Shown here piece by piece: positions 1-11,581 of a stretch of DNA of 64,000 bases; positions within the stretch are counted from its first letter, which is position 1, and each line of letters opens with the position of its first letter. Source of the DNA: Nageia nagi (lineage: Eukaryota > Pinophyta); contig JBITNC010000001.1 in NCBI GenBank assembly GCA_050084985.1, forward strand, positions 197,780,001 through 197,844,000, given 5' to 3'. The position numbers were made by a program, and so were the translations under genes. The notes under the pieces were generated by a model that saw only the letters and a list, made by a program, of their open reading frames with translations, was not told the DNA's origin and did no database searches.

Positions 1-780
1 GGTGGGTTTCTTCTTATAAATAAAGAGGTACCCCTCCTCTCATTGTAATGGAATTATTGAAAACTAGGATTAGGATTTTGTTAGGATTTGTAATGTAGTG
101 TTGTTTAATATTTCTCCTTGATGTAAATTCACTTGATACTTAAAGTATCATTGGATACCTTAAAGTATTAAGGGAATAAAAATAGGAGAAGGATTGAAAA
201 TAAGTATGAGTTTAAAAATAGGTAAAGGATTAAAAATAGGAAAGGGATTAATTATAGAGTGGGTTTTTTCTTATATAAAGAGAAGAACCCTCCTCTTCTC
301 TAGTCACACAATTGTAATGCAAGCTTTGCTATAGGTTTAGAGTGTGAAAGAGAGAAGAGATTTTATAAGAGAGGTCCTTGAGAATAAGAAGATCTTAGTT
401 AGTGTACGTACTCCTAAGGAGGGAGGAACCACTTTATATCTTGTGTTATTTGTGTGATTGGCTTTAGTTATTGTGTTATTGTGTTGATGTTGAAAGTGCC
501 TTCTTGAGATTTTGGGAGATTAGAAGTTAATTCAGGAAGGGTTAATTTCTTCAGGTTTGAAAAGAGAGGAGACATTCTGTAAGAGAGATCCTTGAGAATA
601 AGACCTTAGTTAGTGGATGTATTCTCAATGAGGGAGGAACCACTTTATATCTTGTGTTATATGTGAGATTGCCTTATGTTATTGAGTTATTATTAATGTT
701 GTATGTGCCTTCATGAGATCTTGGTAATTTAGAGGTTATTCGAAAAGGATTAACTTCATCAGTTCATGCCCTAGGGAGGT
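1..780 (+). repeat. Copia-type LTR fragments, internally duplicated
   Basis: The segment contains two successive copies of an LTR-like block: a TATA-like TTATAAATAAAG near 16 and a second TATATAAAGAG near 272. It also has a roughly 200-bp tandem duplication (about 370-555 and 575-770), both halves holding GGAGGAACCACTTTATATC. Bases 1-130 match, in reverse complement, the solo LTR at 18073-18534. The GGAACCACTTTATAT block also occurs in the LTR at 23497-24056. These are therefore fragments of one LTR family in plus orientation, truncated by the window edge. No primer site or coding region could be attached to them. Confidence 0.65.
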
Positions 781-799
781 TGAGGGATAATTTCAAAAG

Positions 800-2485
800 C
801 ACTTTCAACGTAAAAGGTATTTGGGGCCTTTCAAAACCTGAATAATGGTTGTTGGTTCCATAAAACCTCCAATATTAACAAAAAAATACCTTTATAGGTT
901 TTTCTTATGTCTTTTTAAAGTGGGCAAAAAAAGATAATATGAGTCTCATCTTGCATATCATTTAGGCTACAAAATTTACAAATTCTTTATTCCAAGGTGT
1001 TTTTGGTACTATCCATCTATGAGTTTCACTATGAAGTTGATATAACTTAGTTCTTAATTTTGTGTAGGTGTGTAAGGTTGTGTGTTAGTCCCTTATCAAT
1101 AAGCCTTGGTTACTTACCTTATAAAGTGCATTATGAATATTTATATGTCATGAGACTGTTACTTTTATCATATTCATTTTCAAACAAAATTAATAATGAT
1201 TATAGCAACAAAAATAAAAAGAAGATGAGAAATGCAATGGAGTGAATTGTAGTCACATGAAGCATATGATGAAATAATTATATTTTGGGATATTTATTTG
1301 GATGTCATCATAAATATGTGAATATTGAGTTTAAAATTCAATATCATAGGGTTTATGTTTATGTTTATGTTCATGTTCATGGTGTAGGAATACAAAAACA
1401 CCCAAAAACCTATTATTTAAGATATATTTTTGTCTTAAATTACACTTGAAAGAGAGCGCTTACGTAGATGCCTCTTAATAATGATAGATGCCTACAAATC
1501 AAGAATAAAAAAATGGATTACTAAAATTTATTTGGGCCTACCTTTAACACCCAAAGAAAGGGATTAATCAAGACATAAGGACCATTTAAGATTTTTATAT
1601 CATTAATTGAAGGCATGTACTAAATTAAAAGACAAGTAAATTATAATATAATTGATTGAAAAAAAAAAAGTTATACCTACACAATAATCTTTCTAAATTG
1701 ATTTTGTGAAGTGGTAAACTCAAGTTATACTATTTTAGACTTCTTATAAAATCATTTTAACCAAATAATTTTACAAAAAAAGGTCATCCATTGAGGGTGC
1801 TTTAGTAAATAAATTATTCCCTTGCTAATGATCTTTATGTCTTCATTAATTTCTATGATCTTATTCTTGGATTCAATTCCCCACTTAATCAAAGGTTTTC
1901 CTCATAAATTTCACAATAATTAAGCATTTGAATATCCACCTACATGTAAGAAACACAAACAAAATATATTAACAAAAGGGTACATGAAAGATAGAATTAT
2001 GATTGAGGATGGAGAGAGGACTAAGCTTAGTGATGATATTTTAACAATATTTACCGAATTATTTAACAAGAAAACAAGTAGGGAAAAAATAATAATAAGT
2101 AATATGGTGATAGGTAATAGCATAAGGGGCTTAAGTCACATTAAATTCCATCCATGAAGGATACATATTTCATTTACAATTGAGCTCATGGATGCCTATG
2201 TCACATATGATACAACTACAAATTTTCAAAGGGAAACATTTGAACACTTTTTTCAAACCACTCTTTATGTGCCTTAATTGTAGAATGGGAGTTAGATCTT
2301 GCATGAATGGTTTTGAATTGATTCTTTGCCTCCTTTATGGATTGAAAAAGAATTGTAACTAGGTTATAAATTCAAGGTTTTGCAATGTAATTTAGTGGTA
2401 GTAAAACTTGGTTAAGTTTGTAGTGTTATGAGAGAGCACTAGAACACAAATCAAGTTTAGTGTTAGGGTGAGCGTTAGAGCCCAA
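800..2485. other. Gene-free AT-rich spacer
   Basis: No coding region, RNA gene or recognisable element. The only structure seen is a short run of six-base units (ATGTTT/ATGTTC) around 1350-1382. Short open frames here have no family resemblance and are judged chance. Confidence 0.6.
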
Positions 2486-5132
2486 TGATGAACTATTATT
2501 GACACTAAGAGGGGGGTGAATCACTATATAATAAAATTTAACCAACTATGAAATCAAAGCAAATCAAGCAATCGTACAAAAACATTCATCGTAGAATACA
2601 AGATTTATAATGGAAACCTGATGTGGGAAAAATCATTGTGCCAATGGACTACTTGGGCTCCCACCCAAATCCAATCTGAAAAATGGTTGGACTTTTACAA
2701 ATTTTTGCACCACCTACTACAGCGAATGGTACTAACCAACTCAATATTTTGCAACATCCATTGCATAGAACATCGACCTCAATTTCCAAACACCCACTCA
2801 ACAAACCTATTAAGCATTAAAAATATTTTAACTATATCAATAAGATCCTGAGTGGTCTATCTCACTCCTCACTAAATTGCACTCCAAAAACATCGCAATA
2901 CATTAGTTGAACTCTCTATTTCTCTGAACAATTGCACAAAACTATATGTATCACTCTTAAACTCACTACAAAAAAGTCTATTTCTTGGCCTTCTTAATAA
3001 CTGAATAAAACTCTGTTAGCAAGACATAATAGCACCCCTTTATCTTTTGTAACACATGAAGACTTTACTTAATGGTTTCTACTGAAGGTTACAATTCTTT
3101 TGGAAACTAACCTCAATTCTCTTGGAAATTGACCTCAATTCTTTTGTAAACTGACCTTGATTCATTTTTCATAATGGATATTTTGATCTAACAAACAAAA
3201 ATAGCTTACTTTTGCACACTTTTCTTTTATGTAACAAATACCATTTTATATTTTCAAACTTGTGCAGAATAATTTTAATAACCACTTCTATTCAATAATA
3301 ACCACTTATGTAAATTGAAAACAATCACCTTCACAAGACATGTAACAAAAACTCTTTTATCAAATTATAAGATGTACACATTTCAAAGCACAAAGATGGC
3401 TTTGCACATCTGCATCATTTTGCACAATAGAGTTCTCAATAGTTGGAACAATACATTTATTCCAATGATCTTTGCATACTCTATTCAACAAATTTTTCAA
3501 CTTACCAAAGTCATTAAAAGCCATCTTTTAAAAATGAATTAAAAAATTAGGAAAGTCTCCTTTTATTCATGCATAGTATAAATGATAAAAGCAATTTTAG
3601 AAGCGTATTAATATTTAACAAATAGCTTTCCTCTTCTCCTTAATAATGCACCTCAAAATACTAAACACAATCACATCAAATAAGCACTTTCAAATACCAT
3701 TATATATATATCCCCCACTTTACTTATGAAAATCATCACTTTTCAAGATCTTTTGACCATTTCCATAAACCATTGGATTCGCAATATATATTTATCTCCA
3801 GTACCCACTTCACCTTTTAAACTTTTTAATAACAAAAGTTGTGTTGCTTTATTGAGAGCATTCACATTGATTTTTCAATAAAAATTATTCATCATTTTTT
3901 CATACACAAGAACGCACTTAACAATTTTAAGAAGCCATCCTTTTTCAATATAAAATAATAATTTATCTATCAAAATGATGTGCTCACTAATACTTAAGAA
4001 TTTAGCCTACCTTCTCACTTAATCTGTAGACAAAGGCACTCCTCTTATCTTTAGAGCATGTGCATTCAATTAAAAAAAAAAAAAACTCTCTTCTTTAAAT
4101 AAAAAGTACTCCTTAAAAAGAAAAATGTCATTTAATAAAGACTTTAATAACCCCAAGGAGAAAGAGGAATGAGGCATTTTTTCAAATAATTACCAAGCCT
4201 ACTCTACTCTTTCACATTTATGCAAGAGACATTTCGTCAGATAATTCATGATCGAGTTATTGTGCAAAGTATTCAAACTCACACTTTGAGACCTCGAATC
4301 AACATGGATTGAAAAGAAAAGTTATGCATTTTGGTCATATATACGTGAATCAATCATCACACTTCCAATTTTACAACAAGAGATGACAAAATTTACTATT
4401 TTACTCTTATCCCATAAAATTGACCAAAATTGGAAAAAGTGGTATAATAGTTTTTGCAACTCATGCCATTTTTGCCTCAGGTATCCTTTGAATTGAAATT
4501 TGGACCATATGTTCACCTTAATATGAAATACCTCTTGTAAAACTTTCATCCCTCAATGCATCATATATTTTGAGAAATTTCACCTGCAAAGTGGCCTCTG
4601 AGTCACTTTTGTACCCTATTACAAAAAGTGTAAAATCGTTTGATCAAGTACCAATGTTACCTTCGATCATCTCGAACACTTACCTGATACCTCAAATACA
4701 ATGATGACCTATTTCCATAAATGTTGATATGTTCCATGCCAATCCATCCTATCTAAACACACACTAAAGTGAAATTGACTTGTTCTAATAAAATTATTCA
4801 AGAACCCAAACTTGTACCACCATTCATCTAACATTGCAACTTCACTGCAAATCCACTTCCAACTATCAAATGAGCTTTTAAATGATATGCTGATAAGTCC
4901 AAGATAATCCATTGGCACACGAGAGTAAGAATTGTAAGATAATTTTTGCAATTTTGATAATTTTGTGGCAACTTTTATACTTTCATAAAATCAACTTGCA
5001 ATAACTTTTTCCATGCATAAAAATCATAATAAACATCACTAAACACCTATTTTTAGGCATCGAACACTATCTTGAAACACCAATTGGGCCCCACTGAATG
5101 TGTTAACAATAATGACAACATCTTGCTCAACA
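2486..5132 (-). repeat. 3' LTR of copia element A (2647 bp)
   Basis: Aligned by eye with 9198-11528 over its whole length. Shared landmarks are the TGATGAA start, the GAGGGGG-TGAATCA block, the CCCACTTTACTTA block and the GCTCAACA end. Read on the minus strand it starts TGTTGAGC and ends in TCA. It holds about 260 bp (3307-3567) that the right LTR lacks, the main reason for the length difference. At about 2.6 kb this is long for a copia LTR. Confidence 0.88.
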
Positions 5133-5145
5133 ATCTCCCACTTTG
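5133..5145 (-). other. Polypurine tract of element A
   Basis: On the minus strand CAAAGTGGGAGAT lies directly upstream of the TGTTGAGC start of the 3' LTR, where plus-strand DNA priming is expected. Confidence 0.8.
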
Positions 5146-5391
5146 TAATTATTAGCAACACACGAGCAAATACTTGCAACTTTTCTTCCCCTTTTACAAC
5201 AATGACAAAGAGTTGCTGCAAACTCCCCTTGAGTCTATGCACAACATTTTCAAGTAAATATTAGTACCAAAAATAATAAATACAACTAGAAACAAAAATA
5301 TTGAAAAGTAAAAAATTGTTCCCCCTAAGAATATGATCTCGATAGCTAGTCAATGCTTAGGAAGTGTGACCACTCCCAATTTTTTGCGAAG

Positions 5392-5736
5392 TTACTTAAA
5401 ACCTTCCTTACAAAATGGTTTTGTAAAAATATCTACTACATACTCTATCATGGGGACAAAATCCAACTCGACCTCACCATCTGTAACTTCCTTCTTTAGA
5501 AAATGATACTTGATAGTTATTTGCTTTGTGCGAAAATACATCATTGGATTCTTGAAAATATTAATTGAACTAGTATTATCACACATAATCAAGATGGAAT
5601 CATAGAAATTTATTCCAAAATCCTTTAGATTTTGCTTCATCCATAGAACTTGCATACAACATGATATCGTTGCAATGTACTCTACCTCTATTGTGGATAA
5701 AGAAACTAATTCCTTCTTTTTGTTATGCCATGCCAT
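5392..5736 (-). pseudogene. Copia RNase H domain, element A
   Basis: An open stretch of 114 codons matches the end of a copia polyprotein. It begins near W-x-x-K-K and continues with LSTIEVEYIA (normally LSSTEAEYIA, holding the catalytic glutamate), then CDNTSSINIFKNP, RTKQITIKYHFL and the terminal DIFTKPF motif. In the family this domain degrades the RNA strand of the RNA-DNA hybrid during reverse transcription. It lies about 260 bp from the polypurine tract, as expected. The rest of the pol frame toward RT is interrupted by stops and frameshifts, so this is a surviving fragment and not a gene. Confidence 0.9.
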
Positions 5737-6605
5737 GAAGTTGTCACTAAGATAAAATGCACCACCATTGGTGCTCTTCCTATCATCAACACATCCTTCC
5801 CAATTTGCATGTGAATATGCAAAAAGTGTGAATTCCTTACCTTTTATATACCATAGCCCATAATCTATAGTACCTTTGAGGTACTAAAAAATACTCTTTA
5901 CAACTATCACATGTGTCTCCTAGGAAATAGCCTAAATTAGTGCCACCATGCACATTGCTTAGAAAATCTCAGGTTTAGTAGATATTAAATACAATAAGCT
6001 CTCAATCATGGACTTGTACATCATTTGATACATAGGTGGGGATTTATCATCCTTGCTCAACTTGCAACTTATCATCATGGGAGTGTTAACCAGATTACAA
6101 TCCTCCATTATGAACTTTTTTAACATTTCTTTCACGTATTTAATTTGAGAAATAAATATGCCCTTTTCCTCTTAACTAACTTGCAAACCAAGAAAATACA
6201 AAAGTTCACCAATCATAGATATTTTAAATTCTTTATGCATCTTATTTGCAAAATCTTTACACAATTCATCTTTTTACTGCTAAATATAATATCATTTAGG
6301 TACACCATAATAAAAATAAAATGACTATTTTCAATTTTAATATACAAATTATTGCCCACCATACCTTTATTGAATCCTTGTTATGTAATATAATTGTCTA
6401 ACCTTGAATACCATGCTCGAGGTGCCTGTTTCAATCCATATAACACTTTCTTCAACTTGCAAACCAAGTTGGGATCATCACTAAGTTGAAAACCATTAAG
6501 CTGCTCAATATAAACTTCTTATTCAAGGTTCCCATTTAAAAATATTGATTTCATATCCATTTGATAGATCTTGAAATTCTTGTATACTGCCAAAGGTTTG
6601 CTCAT
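5737..6605 (-). pseudogene. Copia reverse transcriptase remnant, element A
   Basis: In broken minus-strand frames the middle and end of a copia RT can be read. It starts near 6600 at the IYQMDMKSIFLNG motif (the family has QMDVKSAFLNG), followed by VYIEQLNGF, then [18 protein letters not shown]. Near 6300 lies YLNDIIF where the catalytic YVDDIIF is expected, so one catalytic aspartate is lost. Several in-frame stops are TAA or TAG at glutamine or glutamate positions. The N-terminal third of RT is absent because of the deletion described under findings. The domain is certain; activity is excluded. Confidence 0.88.
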
Positions 6606-7200
6606 GTTGTACTCATTTTTCTTGAATGAGACTCTAGTTTGCTTCCCTTTTTGGCATAAAGCATAAATGTTGTTTGATGGTTTTTTGATGGTAGGAATAT
6701 CTCAAACTACTTCTTTTGAACTGATTTTAACTAGATTATGAAAGCTAATATGATCAAGCCTCTTGTGCCATAACTAGTTCTCTTCTTCTTGTCCGATCAA
6801 ATAAGATCCTTTTGAAGTCTCTGATAAAGTATACAAGTTTCCATATTTTCTCGATCTAACAAATACTAACTTGCCATTGGTATCCTTTCTAATCTCACAA
6901 CCCTATTTCTTGAAGATTACATCATGTCCTTTCTCACAAATCTGACTCATGCTCAATAGGTTGTGTTTTAGACCAAACATAAATAAGACTTATTATGATT
7001 TTATTTTTCCATCACTGATCTCAACTGAGCCTCTACCAACTATCTTAGCTCTATCATTGTTCCTAAATTTCACTAAACTTCCTCATACTACTACAAATTT
7101 TCAAACCTTTGTTTATCTATGGTCATCTAACTTGAGCAACCATTATAAAGTAAAGTTATGGGGCTAGTTTGTTCTATGATTTAAATGTTGTTTGCGCAAT
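6606..7200 (-). pseudogene. Copia protease and pre-integrase (GAG-pre-integrase) remnant
   Basis: Reading leftward on the minus strand: NGCSSQM near 7110-7180 corresponds to the copia protease active-site region (normally DSGCSxHM, so the aspartate is altered). Next come LSMSQICEKGHDVIF and NLYTLSETSKGSY, then the pre-integrase zinc-binding block LWHKRLDHISFHNL (histidines of HHCC) and ALCQKGKQTRVSFKKNE (normally C-x2-C; the first cysteine is replaced by tyrosine). Immediately after NMSKPL the frame jumps into RT. The DDE integrase core is therefore missing. Confidence 0.8.
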
Positions 7201-8329
7201 CAATGATTCCTTGTCATTCTTTGACTGATCTTTCTCTTTCCATACCTACTTTACCTAGGGCTCTTGTGATGGTTTTTCAATTTCTAATTTTTTTAGAGAA
7301 TTTTCTTGCATAGGTTGAGATCCTTTATTCTAAAAAGTGTTTGATGCAATCCTACTTCTGCAAAATCTTACTATATACACAAAATTATGATAGTTATAAC
7401 ATTCTATGGTATATTCCATTAATGTTCCAAAGGTATTTCTACTAACAAAAATCCTTAGTACAACATTAAATTTGCAATTCAACAGTTTGTGACTATATGC
7501 ATTACATTTAAAAGAATAACCATAAAGAAGGAATTAAACTTGGTTTGTGGTCTCTACCATGTATTGGTGGGTTCTATGAATCTCCCTCTTTTTTAAACTT
7601 TTGTGAATCCCATCATTGTAAACATTCCTTTCTTGCCTTGTATCTTCTTTAATTGGTTTTGGTTATGCTTGATTCACTTGCACTTTTGTTTCTTTGGATT
7701 TTATAGATTTTGCATTTGTATTCTATTATCCATTAGATGACTCTCCTTCTTTGAATCCCAAACTAAATTTGATAGGATATGTATGTTGGTTCTTAATTAT
7801 CTCACTCTACCTGGTGGAACTACCTTCAAGTACATGATACAGATTGATTTTCTTATTCATCTCTTCTAATTGCATACTCAATCTTGTGATTTCCGATTCC
7901 AACTTATTGCTATATTCAACTTTGACAGTGATTTGAGATTCTAGATATTTTGAGATTCTTTTAGATTCCTCTACCTACACTTTCAAACATGTTATAATTT
8001 CATTTTCCTCTTCAATATTCCTTGAAATGTCCTTGTTAATTTTCCTTTCTACATCCAATTCATCTAAAGTAATAATCAATTCTCCTTATAAATCAACTTC
8101 TATGTCAATACCTTCTTCATCAACTTATTCTTCATCTTTTGGTTTTTCTTCTTCAAATTCCATGAAGAGAGCTTCATTCATTTCTTCATCAGAATCTTCA
8201 CTAGCACTATCTTTGAATGAACTGTCATTCTTTAAAATGAAACTCTTCCTTGCAAATTTTCTTTTTATAAATTTTTATTTCTTTCTGCCATTGTTTTCTT
8301 TATATGAGTTATCATCATTATTGTTCTTT
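7201..8329 (-). pseudogene. Gag C-terminal / protease linker of element A, degraded
   Basis: This minus-strand region joins gag to protease in element A. It is rich in serine, aspartate and glutamate codons, as is usual for the linker, and has many stops. No conserved domain could be read apart from the flanking ones. An opposite-strand open frame (8027-8374) is a serine-rich shadow of this acidic linker. Confidence 0.5.
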
Positions 8330-9133
8330 CCTTTGAAAGGATATTTGGCTTCAAAGTGCCTAAAACCTTTATAGTTGAAACATTTGAATAATGACTTTCC
8401 TTTTCCCCTTTTAGTTTTCGAATAAAGTTTGCTTACATTTTATTTTATGTCTCTTCTTCCTTATATTCTTGATTTTCTTTCACATTTTTTTGAGCTTTAA
8501 AAGTAGCTTCTCTATCCATGGGTTTAGATTTTTTATTCTCATCTGATATGTGGTCAAGGATTCATGCATCTCATCCATACTAAAAGAATTCAAATCTTTA
8601 GCTTATTCTATAGTTGATACTTTGGAATCAAATCTAGAAGGAATCTAGATCTTAATACCTTTTTCATGATGTTTGAATCTTCGATTTTCTCTCCAATTCC
8701 TCTGATTGCATTAATGACTTCATTAACTCTTAGTATGTACACCTTTATGTTCTCATCCTCATTCATCTTCAATCCATCAAAATGAGGTTGATGTGGTTGT
8801 AACTTGGCCTCTTTAATCTTATCATTATCTTCATGAATGATTTTCAATTTATCCCAATTTATTTCATAATCTTACATCCCATCACTCTTACAAGTTCACT
8901 ATTAACTATACTATACATAAGTGTATTCTTTGCTCTTTCATCATACTCAAATAACTTCTTTTTGTATTGTTGGTTGGAGGAGTAGAAGGCATTGTGTATT
9001 CATTTTAAACTGCATCCCACACATTGTATCCCAAAGCATAAAGATAAGTTTTCATCTTGATTCTCCAAAAGGCATAATTTATTCCATTAAATAATGATGC
9101 TTTGTTTGATGAAAAACCTTTACCATTGGCCAT
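8330..9133 (-). pseudogene. Copia gag (UBN2-type) remnant, element A
   Basis: The start ATG is at 9133 (minus strand), 50 bp inside the primer site. The N-terminus reads MANGKGFSSNK, followed by NYAFWRIKMKTYLYALGYN, which matches the copia gag start (Y-x-x-W-x-x-x-M). A later open block at 8608-8847 carries LKMNEDENIKVYILRVNEVI and GIGEKIEDSNIMKKVLRS, the UBN2 gag core. Near 8340-8395 lies a zinc knuckle CFNYKGFRHFEAKYP, where two cysteines have become tyrosine. The product would coat retrotransposon RNA. Stops such as DAV-stop-NEY, where glutamine is expected, break it. Confidence 0.88.
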
Positions 9134-9182
9134 AGTGTCACCTCCAAGATCTCCTTAGCATATTAGACTTGTACAAGAGCCT

Positions 9183-9196
9183 CACTCTGATACCAA
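9183..9196 (-). other. Primer binding site of element A (tRNA-iMet)
   Basis: The minus strand reads TTGGTATCAGAGTG, complementary to the 3' end of initiator methionine tRNA apart from the last bases. It lies one base inside the 5' LTR end. Confidence 0.9.
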
Positions 9197-9197
9197 T

Positions 9198-11526
9198 TGA
9201 TGAAATAAGAGTGAAACTTAGAGGGGGTGAATCAGTGTATAATAAAATTTAACCAACTATAAAATCAAAGTAAATCAAGTAGTTGCACAAAAACATTCAC
9301 CACACAACACAAAATTTATAGTGGAAACCCGATGTGGGACAAACCATTATGCCAAAGGAATGCTTGGGATCCCACCCAAATCTAGCCTAAAAAATGATTA
9401 AAAGTTTACAATTTTTTGCATCACCTATTGTAGGGACTAGTACCAACTAACTCAATAATTTGTAGCATCCATTGCATGGAGCACTGACCCTTATTGCTAA
9501 GAACCCACTCGAAAAAAATGTAAAGTGTTGAAAAGATTTTAACTATGTAAATAAGACACTGAGTAGTCTAGCTCACTCCTCACTAAACTATGCTCCAACA
9601 ACACTGTAATACACTCATTGAACTCTCTATTTCTTTGAAAAATCACATAAAAATATTTGTATCACTTTTAACCTCACTGCAAAAGTTCATCTCTTGGCCT
9701 TCCAAATAACTGAACAAAATGCTACTAGCAAGATACAATAGCTTCCCTTCAACTTCCATAACTCATAAAGAATTTTGTTAACAATTTATATTGAATATTT
9801 TAATTATTTTGGAAACTAATCTCGATTCATTTTTCACAATGGATATTTTGATCCAATAAACAAAAATGACTCACTTTTGCATACTTCTCTTTTATGTAAC
9901 AAATGCACTTTTATATTTTCAAACTTTTGCAAAATAATTTTAACAACTGCTTTTATTTAAGAACAACCATGCATAGCATAAATTATAAAATTGATTTTAA
10001 AACCATAATAATCTTTCATAAATAGCTTGCCTCTTCTACTTAATAATGCACCTCTAAATATTGAAGAAAATCACATCAAATAAGCGCTTTCAAATACCAT
10101 TTATATATATCCCCCACTTTACTTACAAAAACCATCACTTTTCAAGAGCTTTTGATAATTTTAATAAACCAATGGATTCATAATATATTTATCTCCAGTT
10201 CCCACTTCCCCTTTTACAAGAATCTACTTTGTAATAACAAAAGTTATGCTACTTTACTGATAGCATTCACTTTGATTTTTCAATAAATTTTTTGCATCAC
10301 TTTTTCATACATAATAATGCACTTAACTATTTCAAGAATCCATCCTTTTTAAATATATAAATAATTATTTATCCAAAAAATATGGTGTGTTCACTAATCT
10401 TTAATAATTTTGCCTACCTTCTCACTTAATCTACATACAAAGGCACTCCTCTTATCTTGAGAACATGTGCATTCAATTTTTTTTTAAAAGCTCATTTCTT
10501 TAAATAAAAAGCATACTCTTAAAGAAACTACCATTTAATAAAGATATTAAGCACCATGAGGATAAAAATCAATGAGTGATATACTCTTTCACATTTACAC
10601 GAGACATTTCATCAAACAATTCATGACCAAGTTATTGTGCAAAGTACTCAAACTTGCACTTAGAGACCTTGAATGAACATGGACCAAAAAGAAAAGTTGT
10701 GGGTTTTGGTGATCTATATGTGAATCAATCATCACACTTTAATTTTTGCAACAAGACATGATGAAATTTATCATTTTACTATTATCCCATAAAATTACCC
10801 AAAATTAGAAAAAGTGACAAATTGGCTTTTTGCAACTCAAGCCATTTCTATCTCAGGTATCCATTTGACTTGAAATTTGGATTGTATGCTCAATTTAATA
10901 TGGAATACTCCCTATAAAACTTTTAGCCCTCAATGGATCATATATTTTGATAAATTTCACCTATAAAGTGGCATTTGAGTCACTTTTGTACCCTATTACA
11001 AAAAGTATAAAATCATCCCATCAAGTACCAACGATGCCTTCTATCATACCAAACACTTACTTGATACCTCAAATACCATGTTGACCTGTTTATATAAATA
11101 TTTATATATTCTACACCAATCCATCCTATCTAAACATACATCGAAGCAAAATTAACCTATTCCAACAAAATTATCAAGGAACCCAAAGATACCAGCATTT
11201 GTCCAACATTGCAACTTCATTGCAAATCCACTTACAACTATCAAATGAGCTTTCAAATGATATGTTAGGAAGTCTAAGACAATCCATTGGAACACGAGAG
11301 TAAGAATTGCAAGATGTGCCTTGTTTTGATAATTTTTGCAATTTTGACAACTTTGATAATTTTACAACTTTTGCACTTTCATCAAATCAACCTGCAACAA
11401 CTTTTTCCTTGCATAAAAATCATCATCAACATCACTAAACACCTATTTATAGGAACCAAACACTATCTTGTAGCACCAATTCTGCCCCATTGACTATGTT
11501 GACAATAATGAAAACATCTTGCTCAA

Positions 11527-11528
<2 letters not shown>
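9198..11528 (-). repeat. 5' LTR of copia element A (2331 bp)
   Basis: Direct repeat of 2486-5132 with the same terminal bases. It is shorter, mainly because the segment equal to 3307-3567 is missing near 9967. Scattered substitutions and small indels separate the two copies, so the insertion is not recent. No regulatory site could be assigned with confidence. Confidence 0.88.

Positions 11529-11529
<1 letters not shown>

Positions 11530-11580
<51 letters not shown>
11530..11580. repeat. (TA)n microsatellite
   Basis: About 25 uninterrupted TA dinucleotides begin two bases after the end of the element A LTR. Confidence 0.95.

Positions 11581-11581
<1 letters not shown>

Larger units (their letters stand above)
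2486..11528 (-). mobile_element. Ty1/copia LTR retrotransposon A, complete ends, defective
   Basis: Two long direct LTRs (2486-5132 and 9198-11528) enclose a 4.07-kb internal region read on the minus strand. Inside the right LTR is a primer site matching initiator tRNA-Met. Inside the left LTR is a polypurine tract. Gag, zinc-knuckle, protease, pre-integrase, partial RT and RNase H remnants follow in copia order. All frames carry stops. The integrase core and front part of RT are missing, so the element cannot move by itself. No 5-bp target duplication is visible: CCCAA on the left, CTATA on the right, where a TA microsatellite begins at the LTR end. Confidence 0.9.

Noticed and set aside
1060-1245. 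61-codon plus-strand frame near the left edge
   Set aside because: Low-complexity lysine/asparagine end, no motif, and situated in AT-rich spacer.
8027-8374. 115-codon serine-rich plus-strand frame
   Set aside because: Complement of the acidic gag-protease linker of element A.
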